Shown: one piece after another, positions 6,035 through 13,280 of the stretch | Position numbering within the stretch: position 1 is the stretch's first letter | Layout: every line of letters starts with the position of its first letter | Position numbers and translations under genes: made by a program | The notes under the pieces: generated by a model | The model's database searches: none | The model's input: the letters and a program-made list of their open reading frames with translations, nothing else | Told to the model about the DNA's origin: nothing | Assembly (NCBI GenBank): GCA_964581455.1 | Contig: CAZOOT010000057.1 | Coordinates: 1-19,609 of the forward strand | From: VBAS01 sp964581455 | GTDB taxonomy: Bacteria; Bacteroidota; Bacteroidia; Chitinophagales; Chitinophagaceae | Reading direction: 5' to 3' | Length of the DNA stretch: 19,609 nucleotides

Positions 6035-6412
6035 ATGTATGCTAAAGTTGCTGAAAACATAGATGATTTTATACTAAACTTCCCAATAGAAGTTCAGTTA
6101 AAACTTGAAAAAATCAGAACATGTATTATGAAGGCTGCTCCCGATGCTGAAGAAAAGATCAGTTATGGCATTCCGACTTTTTACCTGAAAGGCAACCTGG
6201 TGCATTTTTCTGCATACAAAAACCATATTGGATTTTATCCGGGAGCATCTGCAGTCAGAATTTTTAAAGATGAGCTTGTAAATTTTAAAACCTCAAAGGG
6301 AACCATCCAGTTTCAAATTGACAACAAAATACCCTATCCATTAATTAAAAAAATTGTCGAATTCAGGGTTAAGGAAAATCTTGAGAAAGCAAGCCGGAAA
6401 GGAAAACACTAA
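6035..6412 (+). CDS. DUF1801 (YdhG/YdeI-like) protein
   Basis: The 125-residue protein carries the DUF1801 hallmarks: APDAEEKISYGIPTFYLKGNLVHFSAYKNHIGFYPG, then SKGTIQFQIDNKIPYPLIKKIVEFRVKEN (each written here as a continuous conserved block at 35-71 and 92-117). Confidence 0.3.
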   Translation: MYAKVAENIDDFILNFPIEVQLKLEKIRTCIMKAAPDAEEKISYGIPTFYLKGNLVHFSAYKNHIGFYPGASAVRIFKDELVNFKTSKGTIQFQIDNKIPYPLIKKIVEFRVKENLEKASRKGKH

Positions 6413-6455
6413 TACTAATTAAGCAACCCTGATAACTGTTTCAGCCTAAAATTTT

Positions 6456-6965
6456 TTATCCTGAAATACTTACCAATTCCACCTCAAAAAAGAGTAAAGC
6501 ATTTGGCGGAATGGTATAAGCACCGGTACTTGAATTAAAAACTCCTGCAGGACCATAACCCAATGTTGGAGGTATATATAATCTTATTTTTCCGCCTGCA
6601 CCTATTAACGGAATTCCTCTTTTCCAACCTTCAATAAGCAGCCCCAATCTAAAAGAAGCTGAACTGGTTCCGGAGGTTTGATCAAATACAGTTCCATTTT
6701 CATACTTACCCACATACTTAACAGTCACAAAATTGCATAATCCGGGTTTGGCATTGCTGCCTGGCACATCAATTACATAAAACATCCCGCTGTTACCCAA
6801 CTCTACAGCATTTGAAATGCTATTAGCCATCAGGTAAGAGGTCATCTGGGATCTTTCATTAGCAGGTGCCACCCCGGATCCAGCTGTATAAGCACAGTCA
6901 GCTCCATCTTTTTTGCATCCGGCAAAGAGAAGTATTATAGAAAAAACAAGTAAGAATTTGTGCAT
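6456..6965 (-). CDS. FKBP-type peptidyl-prolyl cis-trans isomerase, lipoprotein
   Basis: The 169-residue protein has a lipoprotein signal peptide ending LLFAGC (lipidation at Cys17), so it is membrane-anchored in the periplasm or outer membrane. The FKBP domain covers 77-168: VTVKYVGKYENGTVFDQT, then LIEGWKRGIPLIGAGGK and LYIPPTLGYGP, ending IPPNALLFFEVELV. Active-site positions Tyr84, Phe94, Asp95, Trp114 and Tyr137 are present. Such proteins catalyse prolyl isomerisation during folding of exported proteins. The enlarged N-terminal part has two further cysteines (24 and 77). A TATATTTG -7 box precedes it. The gene is convergent with the DUF1801 gene and divergent from the potassium channel. 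Confidence 0.92.
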   Translation of the reverse strand: MHKFLLVFSIILLFAGCKKDGADCAYTAGSGVAPANERSQMTSYLMANSISNAVELGNSGMFYVIDVPGSNAKPGLCNFVTVKYVGKYENGTVFDQTSGTSSASFRLGLLIEGWKRGIPLIGAGGKIRLYIPPTLGYGPAGVFNSSTGAYTIPPNALLFFEVELVSISG

Positions 6966-6989
6966 TTATCCAGGTTTAAAATTTAGTGG

Positions 6990-6997
6990 CAAATATA
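6990..6997 (-). promoter_or_regulatory. -7 promoter element of the FKBP gene
   Basis: Read on the minus strand, TATATTTG matches TAnnTTTG exactly. It predicts transcription from about 6986 and a 20-base leader before the ATG at 6965. No TTG -33 is found at the expected distance; the left arm of the inverted repeat lies in that interval. Confidence 0.55.
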
Positions 6998-7004
6998 TTT
7001 GATT

Positions 7005-7051
7005 GGGCTTAGTAATAATTTTTTCTGGTCTTTTATTTTTTTACTAAGCCC
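7005..7051. repeat. Perfect 11-bp inverted repeat upstream of FKBP gene
   Basis: GGGCTTAGTAA (7005-7015) and TTACTAAGCCC (7041-7051) are exact inverted copies around a 25-base, T-rich loop. The left arm sits immediately upstream of the FKBP -7 box. It could be a regulator-binding site, or a hairpin serving as a barrier to transcription between the divergent genes. Confidence 0.7.
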
Positions 7052-7247
7052 CATCCTTTCTGATTCTTCCTCTTATTACATTCCTTTTATCTTCTGTTTT
7101 TTACTACACAATTCCTATATCAGGCTTGTTTTGTAGCTTTATCAAAATTGCGACCTTTATTAGTCATATTGGATTAAAATTTAAACTGTTATTTTTTATT
7201 CATTGAAAATGCCATTATAGTATTTTATTTATTTACCCGAATATTAC

Positions 7248-8075
7248 ATGAGCGAGAAAAAAACAGAATCAACTTTACCAGCCTGGCGACAAAAAATACA
7301 CGAAGTAATATTTGAGGCAGATACCCCATCAGGAAAATGGTTCGACATTATTTTGATTGTTAGTATTGGGTTGAGTGTTTTGGCAGTGATGCTGGATAGT
7401 GTTCAATCTTTTAAATCAGCATTCGGCAATTGGTTATTTTATGCAGAATGGTTTTTTACTATTCTCTTTACCATAGAATATTTTCTTCGTCTTATCTCCA
7501 TCACAAACCCTTTATCCTATGCCAAAAGTTTTTTTGGCATTGTTGATCTGCTTGCCATATTACCCACTTACATCAGCCTGGTTTATGCAGGCGGCCAATA
7601 TCTTCTTGTAATAAGGCTGTTACGTATTCTCAGGGTTTTTCGTGTTTTAAAATTAGTACAATATGTAAGTGAAAGCAGGGCACTTGCACATGCTCTCAGA
7701 AAAAGCCGCAGAAAGATCACCATATTTATTTTTACAGTTCTTACTATTGTAACCGTTCTTGGATCTTTTATGTACCTGATAGAAGGAGAAGCAAACGGAT
7801 TTACCAGTATACCCAAAAGCATATATTGGGCAATTGTCACACTAACAACGGTTGGATATGGCGACATAACACCACAAACAGTTCCCGGACAACTTGTTTC
7901 AGTTGTTATCATGATCATGGGTTATGGGATCATAGCAGTACCTACCGGTATTGTTACGGTTGAAATGTCAAATGCTTTTAAAATGAAAGGAGCCATTCGG
8001 GCCTGTATCAGTTGCAGTGCAGACAATCATGATGAAGATGCGATTTATTGCAAACATTGCGGATCCCTACTATAA
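7248..8075 (+). CDS. Voltage-gated potassium channel with C-terminal zinc ribbon
   Basis: The 275-residue inner-membrane protein has six membrane segments. S1-S4 form a voltage sensor, with arginines spaced by three in S4 (Arg123, 126, 129, 132: VIRLLRILRVFRVLK). S5 (157-177), a pore loop with the selectivity filter TTVGYGD (200-206), and S6 (214-239) follow. The cytoplasmic tail ends in two CxxC pairs (Cys253/256 and Cys268/271) around HDEDAIYC, a zinc-ribbon-like module. It forms a tetrameric K+ channel by family knowledge. The zinc site could mediate tetramer assembly or metal or redox sensing, which is inference. It is followed by a methyltransferase only 12 bases later, which has its own promoter. 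Confidence 0.92.
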   Translation: MSEKKTESTLPAWRQKIHEVIFEADTPSGKWFDIILIVSIGLSVLAVMLDSVQSFKSAFGNWLFYAEWFFTILFTIEYFLRLISITNPLSYAKSFFGIVDLLAILPTYISLVYAGGQYLLVIRLLRILRVFRVLKLVQYVSESRALAHALRKSRRKITIFIFTVLTIVTVLGSFMYLIEGEANGFTSIPKSIYWAIVTLTTVGYGDITPQTVPGQLVSVVIMIMGYGIIAVPTGIVTVEMSNAFKMKGAIRACISCSADNHDEDAIYCKHCGSLL

Positions 8076-8084
8076 TTAGTTTTG
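8057..8084 (+). promoter_or_regulatory. Promoter of the methyltransferase, overlapping the channel's 3' end
   Basis: TAGTTTTG (8077-8084) matches TAnnTTTG exactly. A TTG lies at 8057-8059 with a 17-base spacer, shorter than the usual 19-20. The -7 box ends four bases before ATG 8088, so the predicted start of transcription is the A of ATG itself. Confidence 0.6.
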
Positions 8085-8087
8085 TAT

Positions 8088-8717
8088 ATGGATGTTAAAA
8101 AAGCATATGATCACTGGTCGAATCAATATGATACGAATGTCAATCCTACCCGGGACCTGGAAGCCCAGGCATTGCGTTCTGTATTGTCAGAAATTGAATT
8201 TAATACTTGTTTAGAGATCGGGTGTGGCACGGGAAAAAATACAGAATGGCTGGCAACAAGAGCCAATCAAATTACGGCAGTAGACCTGTCAGATGAAATG
8301 CTCATGATTGCAAAAAGAAAAATCAAAGACGATCATGTACAGTTTATTTTAGCTGATATAAATAAAGATTGGAATTTTATTTCTTACCCATTTGACCTGG
8401 TTACTTTTAGTCTTGTACTTGAACACATCGAAAATCTTGATCCGGTTTTTAATAAAGTTTCAAAACTGTTGAAAAAGAATGGCCATGTATATATAGGCGA
8501 ATTACATCCTTTCAAACAATATTCCGGCAGCAAAGCAAGATTTGAAACGGAAGAGGGAGTTCAAATAGTTACCTGCTATAATCATCATTTGACTGATTTT
8601 ACAAATTCTGCAAAAAAATATGGGTTGGACATTGTTGATTTTAAAGAATATTTCGACAACAATGACAGGAATTCAATTCCCCGGATTTTTACATTGCTTT
8701 TAAAGAAAAGTCAATAA
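8088..8717 (+). CDS. Class I SAM-dependent methyltransferase (UbiE/Tam-like)
   Basis: The 209-residue cytoplasmic protein shows motif I LEIGCGTGKN (42-51) for S-adenosylmethionine binding, the acidic ribose-binding Asp66 in AVDLSDEML, motif III-like HVQFILADINKDW, the post-I segment FDLVTFSLVLEHIE (102-115) and the strand GHVYIGELHPF. This is the small-molecule methyltransferase architecture; the acceptor is unknown. The frame also opens at TTG 8082, but ATG 8088 fits the promoter and gives the normal start (MDVKKAYDHWSNQYD). Confidence 0.88.
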   Translation: MDVKKAYDHWSNQYDTNVNPTRDLEAQALRSVLSEIEFNTCLEIGCGTGKNTEWLATRANQITAVDLSDEMLMIAKRKIKDDHVQFILADINKDWNFISYPFDLVTFSLVLEHIENLDPVFNKVSKLLKKNGHVYIGELHPFKQYSGSKARFETEEGVQIVTCYNHHLTDFTNSAKKYGLDIVDFKEYFDNNDRNSIPRIFTLLLKKSQ

Positions 8718-8772
8718 TCAGAATTGTATAAACTTTCAATCAAAATATATTATTCTAAAAATAAATAATTCA

Positions 8773-9498
8773 GTGACGGACCTCTCAATAAGTATAAACA
8801 AACATATCAGCAGTACAGGCATCTGCTCCAGGCGGGAAGCAGATGCCTGGATTGAAGAAGGCAGGGTTCAAATAAATGGTATAACTGCAAAAAAAGGCAA
8901 CAGGGTGTTGGAGAATGATAAAGTAACATTGGATGGAGAACCATTAAAAACAAGGCCTGAATTTATTTACATCGCTTTTAATAAACCCCCGGGAGTTACC
9001 AGTACCACAGATTTAAAAGACAAGGATAATATTATTGACTTTATCAATCATCCGGAAAGAATATTCCCGATCGGAAGACTGGATAAAGCAAGTGAAGGAT
9101 TGATTTTATTGACCAGTGATGGTGACATCGTCAATAAAATATTACGATCGAAAAACAATCATGAAAAAGAATACCTGGTTACAGTGAATAAACCTGTTTC
9201 AAAAGAGTTCCTGAAGAAGATGAGTAATGGAATTCCAATCCTGAATGTTGTAACCAGGAAATGTAAAACAGAAAAAGTCAGCAATTTTGAATTTAAAATA
9301 ATTTTAAAAGAAGGATTGAACAGGCAGATCCGGAGAATGTGCAGTTATTTAGATTATGAAGTAAAAAAACTGCAAAGAATCAGGATCATGAATATTCCTC
9401 TGAACATCCCAATTGGAAATTGGCGATACCTCAGTGATGCTGAGATGAAAGAGATACAAAATCTTGTTTCTTCATCTTCTAAAACACATAATCACTAA
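8773..9498 (+). CDS. rluF: 23S rRNA pseudouridine synthase, RluF-like (RsuA/RluB/E/F family)
   Basis: The 241-residue protein has an N-terminal S4 RNA-binding domain (SINKHISSTGICSRREAD, then GRVQINGITAKKG, residues 5-60) followed by the RsuA-family catalytic domain. The motif GRLDKASEGLILLTSDGD (101-118) holds the catalytic Asp104, and GLNRQIRRMC (181-190) and the KLQRIRIMNI strand complete it. RluF makes pseudouridine at position 2604 and, less, 2605 of 23S rRNA; RluF over RluB is preferred from the NRQIRRMC form and the YIAFNKPPGV start, but closely related paralogues cannot be excluded. The start is GTG. A candidate terminator lies 73 bases after the stop. Confidence 0.87.
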   Translation: MTDLSISINKHISSTGICSRREADAWIEEGRVQINGITAKKGNRVLENDKVTLDGEPLKTRPEFIYIAFNKPPGVTSTTDLKDKDNIIDFINHPERIFPIGRLDKASEGLILLTSDGDIVNKILRSKNNHEKEYLVTVNKPVSKEFLKKMSNGIPILNVVTRKCKTEKVSNFEFKIILKEGLNRQIRRMCSYLDYEVKKLQRIRIMNIPLNIPIGNWRYLSDAEMKEIQNLVSSSSKTHNH

Positions 9499-9570
9499 AT
9501 CAAAAAATAGAATTGAATTAAATTGCTTATTCTTTGGCATTCCGGATTATATTTTGTATAATATAGGTAT

Positions 9571-9596
9571 GCTGCGGCTTCGCGGCGCTATTTTTT
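9571..9596 (+). terminator. Candidate intrinsic terminator after the pseudouridine synthase
   Basis: GCTGCG (9571-9576), loop GCTT, CGCGGC (9581-9586) makes a six-pair stem with one G-U. T6 follows at 9591-9596 after a four-base gap. It stands out as GC-rich in an AT-rich spacer. It lies upstream of the preferred start of the next gene, supporting that the longer upstream frame is not translated. Confidence 0.5.
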
Positions 9597-9616
9597 CACA
9601 AAAAACAATAAAATAT

Positions 9617-10084
9617 ATGATGAATGTTATGAATTACCAGGAATATGATGTGATACTGGAAGTATTTGATGCTATTGAAAAAGAGAAATTTGAAAAAGCT
9701 GAAGACTGCCTTGCAGATAATTTCAGCTCAACTATATTAAAGAAAGAAGTAAAGAAAGAAGAATTTCTCGATATGTACCGCCGGATTAAAGAAGGAATAC
9801 CAGATGCAAAATTTGAAATCTTAGATCTCACTTCAGACGGCGATTCTTTTAAGGCTAAAATAAAAATTAAGGGTACACATACTCACGAAATTCCATCCTT
9901 AATGAAAGGCTGGAAGAAAATGAAACCAACCGGGAAAAAAATTAATAAGATCATTGCCTCTGTTGAAATTATTCTGCGGGGCGACCGGATCATTGAAATA
10001 AGAAATCTGAAAGAGGACAAAGGTGTTATTTCAGGGATTTTGGGCGAACTTGATCTGCTTCCAAAAAATTATTCAGCGAACTAA
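9617..10084 (+). CDS. SnoaL/NTF2-like fold protein (ester-cyclase-like)
   Basis: The 155-residue protein has the cone-shaped NTF2-like pattern: a first helix VFDAIEKEKFEKAEDCLADNF, helix KKEEFLDMYRRIKEGIPDAKFEI, then strands SFKAKIKIKGTHTHEI, a PTGKKI turn, IASVEIIL and RIIEIRNLKED. This order is that of SnoaL-type polyketide cyclases and the many uncharacterised 'ester cyclase' proteins. Cyclase activity is not implied. The reading frame is open back to 9464, overlapping the preceding gene and passing through the terminator-like hairpin. The ATG cluster at 9617/9620/9629 is therefore the likely start. Confidence 0.75.
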   Translation: MMNVMNYQEYDVILEVFDAIEKEKFEKAEDCLADNFSSTILKKEVKKEEFLDMYRRIKEGIPDAKFEILDLTSDGDSFKAKIKIKGTHTHEIPSLMKGWKKMKPTGKKINKIIASVEIILRGDRIIEIRNLKEDKGVISGILGELDLLPKNYSAN

Positions 10085-10107
10085 AATCCAGTTACAATTC
10101 TGAAGAA

Positions 10108-10136
10108 ATGCCCGGTTTTATGCCGGGTATTTTTTT
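10108..10136 (+). terminator. Intrinsic terminator of the SnoaL-like gene
   Basis: ATGCCCGG (10108-10115) pairs with CCGGGTAT (10123-10130), eight pairs with one G-U, loop of seven, followed by a run of T to 10136. It lies 24 bases after the stop codon, between convergent genes. Confidence 0.82.
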
Positions 10137-10144
10137 AAATACTA

Positions 10145-10819
10145 TTATCTTTTAATACTTGCAAATACCAAATCTTCCAAAAATGAAACGATCTTCGATT
10201 CGTCTTTGTCTTTTCCAAAATCGGTAAGTGATGGCAGATTATTCATAAAAAAATTCTGAAAATGAGCCATTTCAATTATAGTACTCGACAATGATTTGGG
10301 ATATTTATACTTTGGATTATACTCCAGGATTATAGATCCTATTTTAGCGCAAAGATCTTTATAGGGTTGAAAAAAATGGTCCTTATTATCTTCATTTACA
10401 TGTTTGGTTAAATAAGCTTTTGACCCTTCAGCAATAATGATCTGGTGCAGATTACTTTCATTCACATAAGAAGTAAGTATATCGTCTTCCACATTTGTAG
10501 CCAGTAATTCAATTACTTTTTTAATCTTTATTGCCGGATCATTTATATTATTTGTATATATAGCGACTCTGTATTCAAGCCAGCTCCAATACCAGGCCGT
10601 GATATAAATTAATAATTTATGTTTATTCTCAAAATAACGATATACCCCTGCTTCCGTAGTCCCGATTTTGGCAGCCAGCTTTTTAAATGTAAAAGATTCA
10701 AACCCGTTTTTATGTATGAGCTGAATGCTATGTAAGAGTATTTTCTTTCCCAATTCGCTTTGCTCCGGATTCCTGAGGAAAAGCTTTTCGTTCATCTTGA
10801 TTTGCAATTGTATTTCCAT
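10145..10819 (-). CDS. TetR-family transcriptional regulator
   Basis: The 224-residue protein from ATG 10819 has an N-terminal TetR helix-turn-helix: GKKILLHSIQLIHKNGFESFTFKKLAAKIG, then TTEAGVYRYFENKHKLL (residues 24-70; recognition helix about 54-62). The C-terminal ligand and dimer domain (71-224) is rich in aromatic residues and has no recognisable specific family. The frame stays open to 10975, but the upstream part (52 residues, Cys- and Asn-rich, without structure) is unlike TetR N-termini and would run across the presumed operator. ATG 10795 is another possible start. Divergent from the SulP gene, with a palindrome between them, it is probably the local repressor of the transporter-anhydrase genes; this is inferred. 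Confidence 0.88.
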   Translation of the reverse strand: MEIQLQIKMNEKLFLRNPEQSELGKKILLHSIQLIHKNGFESFTFKKLAAKIGTTEAGVYRYFENKHKLLIYITAWYWSWLEYRVAIYTNNINDPAIKIKKVIELLATNVEDDILTSYVNESNLHQIIIAEGSKAYLTKHVNEDNKDHFFQPYKDLCAKIGSIILEYNPKYKYPKSLSSTIIEMAHFQNFFMNNLPSLTDFGKDKDESKIVSFLEDLVFASIKR

Positions 10820-10927
10820 TTCCCAAATATTTAATTGAGTCCACGAATTAACTACTAATGATTTGAATTTCCAGTGTGTTCTTAATCTGCTGCAGCAAAA
10901 ATAGTTAAAAGTTTTACAATTAAATGA

Positions 10928-10942
10928 GATAGTATTACTATC
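10928..10942. promoter_or_regulatory. Probable TetR-type operator
   Basis: GATAGTATTACTATC is a perfect odd palindrome: GATAGTA, central T, TACTATC. AAAT/ATTT extends the symmetry on both sides with a two-base offset. The size fits a TetR-dimer half-site arrangement. It lies between tetR and the SulP gene, about 17 bases upstream of the SulP -7-like box, where bound protein would block RNA polymerase. Confidence 0.6.
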
Positions 10943-10959
10943 ATTTAAAATATTTCCCC

Positions 10960-10967
10960 TATTTTCG
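10960..10967 (+). promoter_or_regulatory. Probable -7 box of the SulP gene
   Basis: TATTTTCG matches TAnnTTTG except for one C and lies 28 bases before the ATG at 10996. The predicted transcript start is about 10971. No TTG -33 is seen; the palindrome lies in that position. Confidence 0.4.
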
Positions 10968-10995
10968 CCGCACAAAAAATAAACTTAAAAAAATC

Positions 10996-12552
10996 ATGGA
11001 ATTCAAAAACATGTTCAAAGAAATAAAAAACGATCTACCGGCCAGTTTGGTTGTATTTTTTGTAGCGGTTCCCTTATGTTTAGGAATTGCACTGGCTTCC
11101 GGCGCACCTTTATTTGCGGGTATAATTGCCGGTATCGTCGGTGGTATTGTAGTCGGCATTGCCAGCGGCTCTCCTTTAGGTGTTAGTGGCCCTGCTGCCG
11201 GACTTGCAGTCATCGTGTTAACTTCTATCGCAGCAATCGGATCCTGGCCAGCTTTTTTATTAGCGGTTGTACTGGCTGGAATTTTACAACTTATAATGGG
11301 TTTTGCAAAAGCCGGGTTTATTGCTTATTTCTTTCCTACATCAGTTATTAAAGGTATGTTAACCGGTATTGGACTTTTAATTATATTAAAACAAATACCC
11401 CATGCTTTAGGATATGATAAAGATGCAATAGGAGATCTCTCCTATTTTCAATTAGATGGAGATACCACTATTTCTTCAATTTTTAAAGCGCTGGATGTAA
11501 TAACACCTGGTGCTTTACTTATTTCTGTTCTTTCTCTATTCATCCTGATATTGTGGGAAAAAGTTTTGTCAAAAAAGCATAAAATTTTTCAATTGATTCA
11601 GGGCCCGTTGGTAGTGGTAGTGCTTGGTATTATTATGTTCAATTTATATAAAAACGGAACCTTAAATTTTAGTTTGGCAGAAGACCAGGTAGTAAGGTTG
11701 CCGGTTGCAGGTAGTTTATCTGAGTTTTTCAGCTTTTTCACCTTACCTGACTTTTCAGCTATAACCAACTTCAAAGTTTGGGAAGTTGCTATTGTATTGG
11801 CCATTGTAGCCAGTTTGGAAACCTTGCTTTGTGTAGAAGCTACTGACAAAATGGATCCTGAAAAAAGAACAACACCCACCAACAGAGAATTGAAAGCACA
11901 GGGCTTAGGAAATCTAATATCAGGATTTATTGGCGGCTTGCCCATTACACAGGTTATTGTACGCAGCACAGCGAATATATCCTTTGGAGGAAAAACTAAA
12001 ATGTCTGCAATTTTACATGGCGTTTTTTTACTGATAAGTGCTCTAACTATTGCCGGCATCATGAACATGATTCCACTTGCAAGTTTAGCAGCCATCTTAT
12101 TTATAGTAGGTTATAAACTGGCAAAACCTTCCCTGTTTAAACAAATGTATAAACTCGGCTGGGAGCAATTCATACCCTTCACGGCTACAGTTGTTGGAAT
12201 ATTAGCAACAGACTTGTTAAAAGGAATTACAATTGGAATTCTGTTTGGCATCTTTTATACATTAAGACACAGTTACCGCAATTCACATCACATGAAAGAT
12301 GTGGTAACAACTGAGGAAGGCCATGAAATTCATCACCTGGTTTTAGCAGAAGAAGTTTCTTTCTTTAACAAAGCCAGTGTATTAAAAGAGTTTGAAACCA
12401 TACCACCGAACTCAAAAGTGATCATTGACTGTTCAAAATCTAAATCTATTGCACATGATGTTCTTGAATTAATTAAAGATTTTGAAGTGAATGCAAAAAC
12501 AAAAAACATAAAAGTTGAGAAAATAAATTTTATAGAACCAGCTTATCTCTAA
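10996..12552 (+). CDS. SulP-family anion transporter, probable bicarbonate uptake
   Basis: The 518-residue inner-membrane protein has the SulP fold. Helix 1 begins DLPASLVVFFVAVPLCLGIA, followed by the family motif GVSGPAAG (62-69). Later comes the block LETLLCVEATDKMDP with RTTPTNREL (274-299), then GLGNLISGFIGGLPITQVIVRS and FGGKTKMSAILHG. A reduced STAS domain (about 445-515) contains IDCSKSKSIAHDVLELI. SulP proteins carry sulfate, bicarbonate or other anions, often with Na+ or H+. Bicarbonate is favoured here only because a beta-carbonic anhydrase follows 24 bases downstream, a known pairing. The TetR palindrome lies upstream. Confidence 0.9.
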   Translation: MEFKNMFKEIKNDLPASLVVFFVAVPLCLGIALASGAPLFAGIIAGIVGGIVVGIASGSPLGVSGPAAGLAVIVLTSIAAIGSWPAFLLAVVLAGILQLIMGFAKAGFIAYFFPTSVIKGMLTGIGLLIILKQIPHALGYDKDAIGDLSYFQLDGDTTISSIFKALDVITPGALLISVLSLFILILWEKVLSKKHKIFQLIQGPLVVVVLGIIMFNLYKNGTLNFSLAEDQVVRLPVAGSLSEFFSFFTLPDFSAITNFKVWEVAIVLAIVASLETLLCVEATDKMDPEKRTTPTNRELKAQGLGNLISGFIGGLPITQVIVRSTANISFGGKTKMSAILHGVFLLISALTIAGIMNMIPLASLAAILFIVGYKLAKPSLFKQMYKLGWEQFIPFTATVVGILATDLLKGITIGILFGIFYTLRHSYRNSHHMKDVVTTEEGHEIHHLVLAEEVSFFNKASVLKEFETIPPNSKVIIDCSKSKSIAHDVLELIKDFEVNAKTKNIKVEKINFIEPAYL

Positions 12553-12576
12553 ATCAATTAAAACAAATAAAAAAAA

Positions 12577-13218
12577 ATGAAAACATTAACTAAAGAAATG
12601 CAGGCAGCTATAACTCCAAAGCAAGCTTTGGAGTTATTAAAAGAAGGCAATAAAAGATTTGTAAACAATCTGAAAGTAAACCGCAACCTGTTACAACAGG
12701 CCAACGAAACTTCTGACGGACAACACCCGATGGCAGTTATCCTCAGTTGCATAGATTCCCGCACTTCAGCTGAATTGATCTTTGACCAGGGCCTGGGAGA
12801 TATATTTAGTGCCCGTATTGCCGGAAATATTATCAATGAAGATATTTTGGGTAGTATGGAATTTGCCTGTAAAGTTGCAGGTTCCAAAATCATTGTTGTA
12901 CTGGGTCATACAAAATGTGGAGCAATAAAAGGAGCTTGTGATCATGTAGAAATGGGTAACCTGACTGCCTTGCTAACAAAAATTCGTCCGGCGGTAGAAG
13001 ATGAAAACACAGTAAAAGAAAACCGCAATTCTGCTAATAGCGAATTTGTAGAAAAAGTGGCAACGATCAATGTATTCAGAACTGCAAAAGCTATAATGGA
13101 AAGAAGCCCAATCCTGAAAGAAATGATTGAAAAAGGTGAGATTGGCATAGCAGGTGGCATTCATGATATAACAACAGGAGTTGTTACGTTTTATGATGAA
13201 ACTATAATTATCAAATAA
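12577..13218 (+). CDS. can: Beta-class carbonic anhydrase
   Basis: The 213-residue cytoplasmic enzyme reversibly hydrates CO2 to bicarbonate. Zinc ligands are Cys58 and Asp60 in CIDSR (with Arg62 of the Asp-Arg dyad), His111 and Cys114 in GHTKCGA. Other family blocks are AITPKQALELLKEGNKRF, FSARIAGNI and GGIHDITTGVVTFYDE at the C-terminus. The length is typical. It lies 24 bases after the SulP gene and is almost certainly co-transcribed; together they would import bicarbonate and keep it in equilibrium with CO2. A strong hairpin with a T-run follows the stop. Confidence 0.95.
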   Translation: MKTLTKEMQAAITPKQALELLKEGNKRFVNNLKVNRNLLQQANETSDGQHPMAVILSCIDSRTSAELIFDQGLGDIFSARIAGNIINEDILGSMEFACKVAGSKIIVVLGHTKCGAIKGACDHVEMGNLTALLTKIRPAVEDENTVKENRNSANSEFVEKVATINVFRTAKAIMERSPILKEMIEKGEIGIAGGIHDITTGVVTFYDETIIIK

Positions 13219-13237
13219 ACAAAAGGTTCATTATTTT

Positions 13238-13268
13238 CAGGCAGCAAATTTTTGCTGCCTGTTTTTTT
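13238..13268 (+). terminator. Strong intrinsic terminator after carbonic anhydrase
   Basis: CAGGCAGCAAA (13238-13248), TT, TTTGCTGCCTG (13251-13261) is an 11-bp perfect stem followed by seven T. It ends 12 bases before the ATG of the DUF2490 gene, so that gene is either read through the hairpin or uses a promoter overlapping it. Confidence 0.9.
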
Positions 13269-13280
13269 AAAATTCATCCG

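Larger units (their letters stand above)
6966..7247. other. Divergent intergenic region with promoter and long inverted repeat
   Basis: This T-rich 282-base stretch separates the minus-strand FKBP gene from the plus-strand channel gene. It carries the FKBP promoter (-7 box at 6990-6997, minus) and an 11-bp inverted repeat (7005-7051). From 7052 to 7247 no clear TAnnTTTG box for the channel gene is found; TAGCTTTA near 7133 is only a partial match. Confidence 0.5.

Noticed and set aside
119..6412. CRISPR array or insertion sequence
   Set aside because: The tandem units at 260-330 have no spacers between them, and no transposase frame or terminal inverted repeats with target duplications were found.
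6035..6412. Doubt about the DUF1801 entry
   Set aside because: The gene itself is well supported despite the low confidence figure given in its entry: 125 residues, hallmarks KISYGIPTFYLKG, HIGFYPG, SKGTIQF and IPYPLIKKIVEF, size normal, cytoplasmic, related to Bacillus YdhG (a frataxin-like iron chaperone); confidence that it is a real DUF1801 gene is about 0.88, the function being unknown.
9464..9616. Upstream extension of the SnoaL-like reading frame
   Set aside because: It overlaps the pseudouridine synthase end and runs through a terminator-like hairpin; the fold begins after the ATG cluster at 9617.
10820..10975. N-terminal extension of the TetR reading frame
   Set aside because: The extra 52 residues have no TetR character and would cover the palindrome and promoter region.
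11598..12095. 165-codon minus-strand frame inside the SulP gene
   Set aside because: Shadow of a clearly coding plus-strand gene with strong family motifs.
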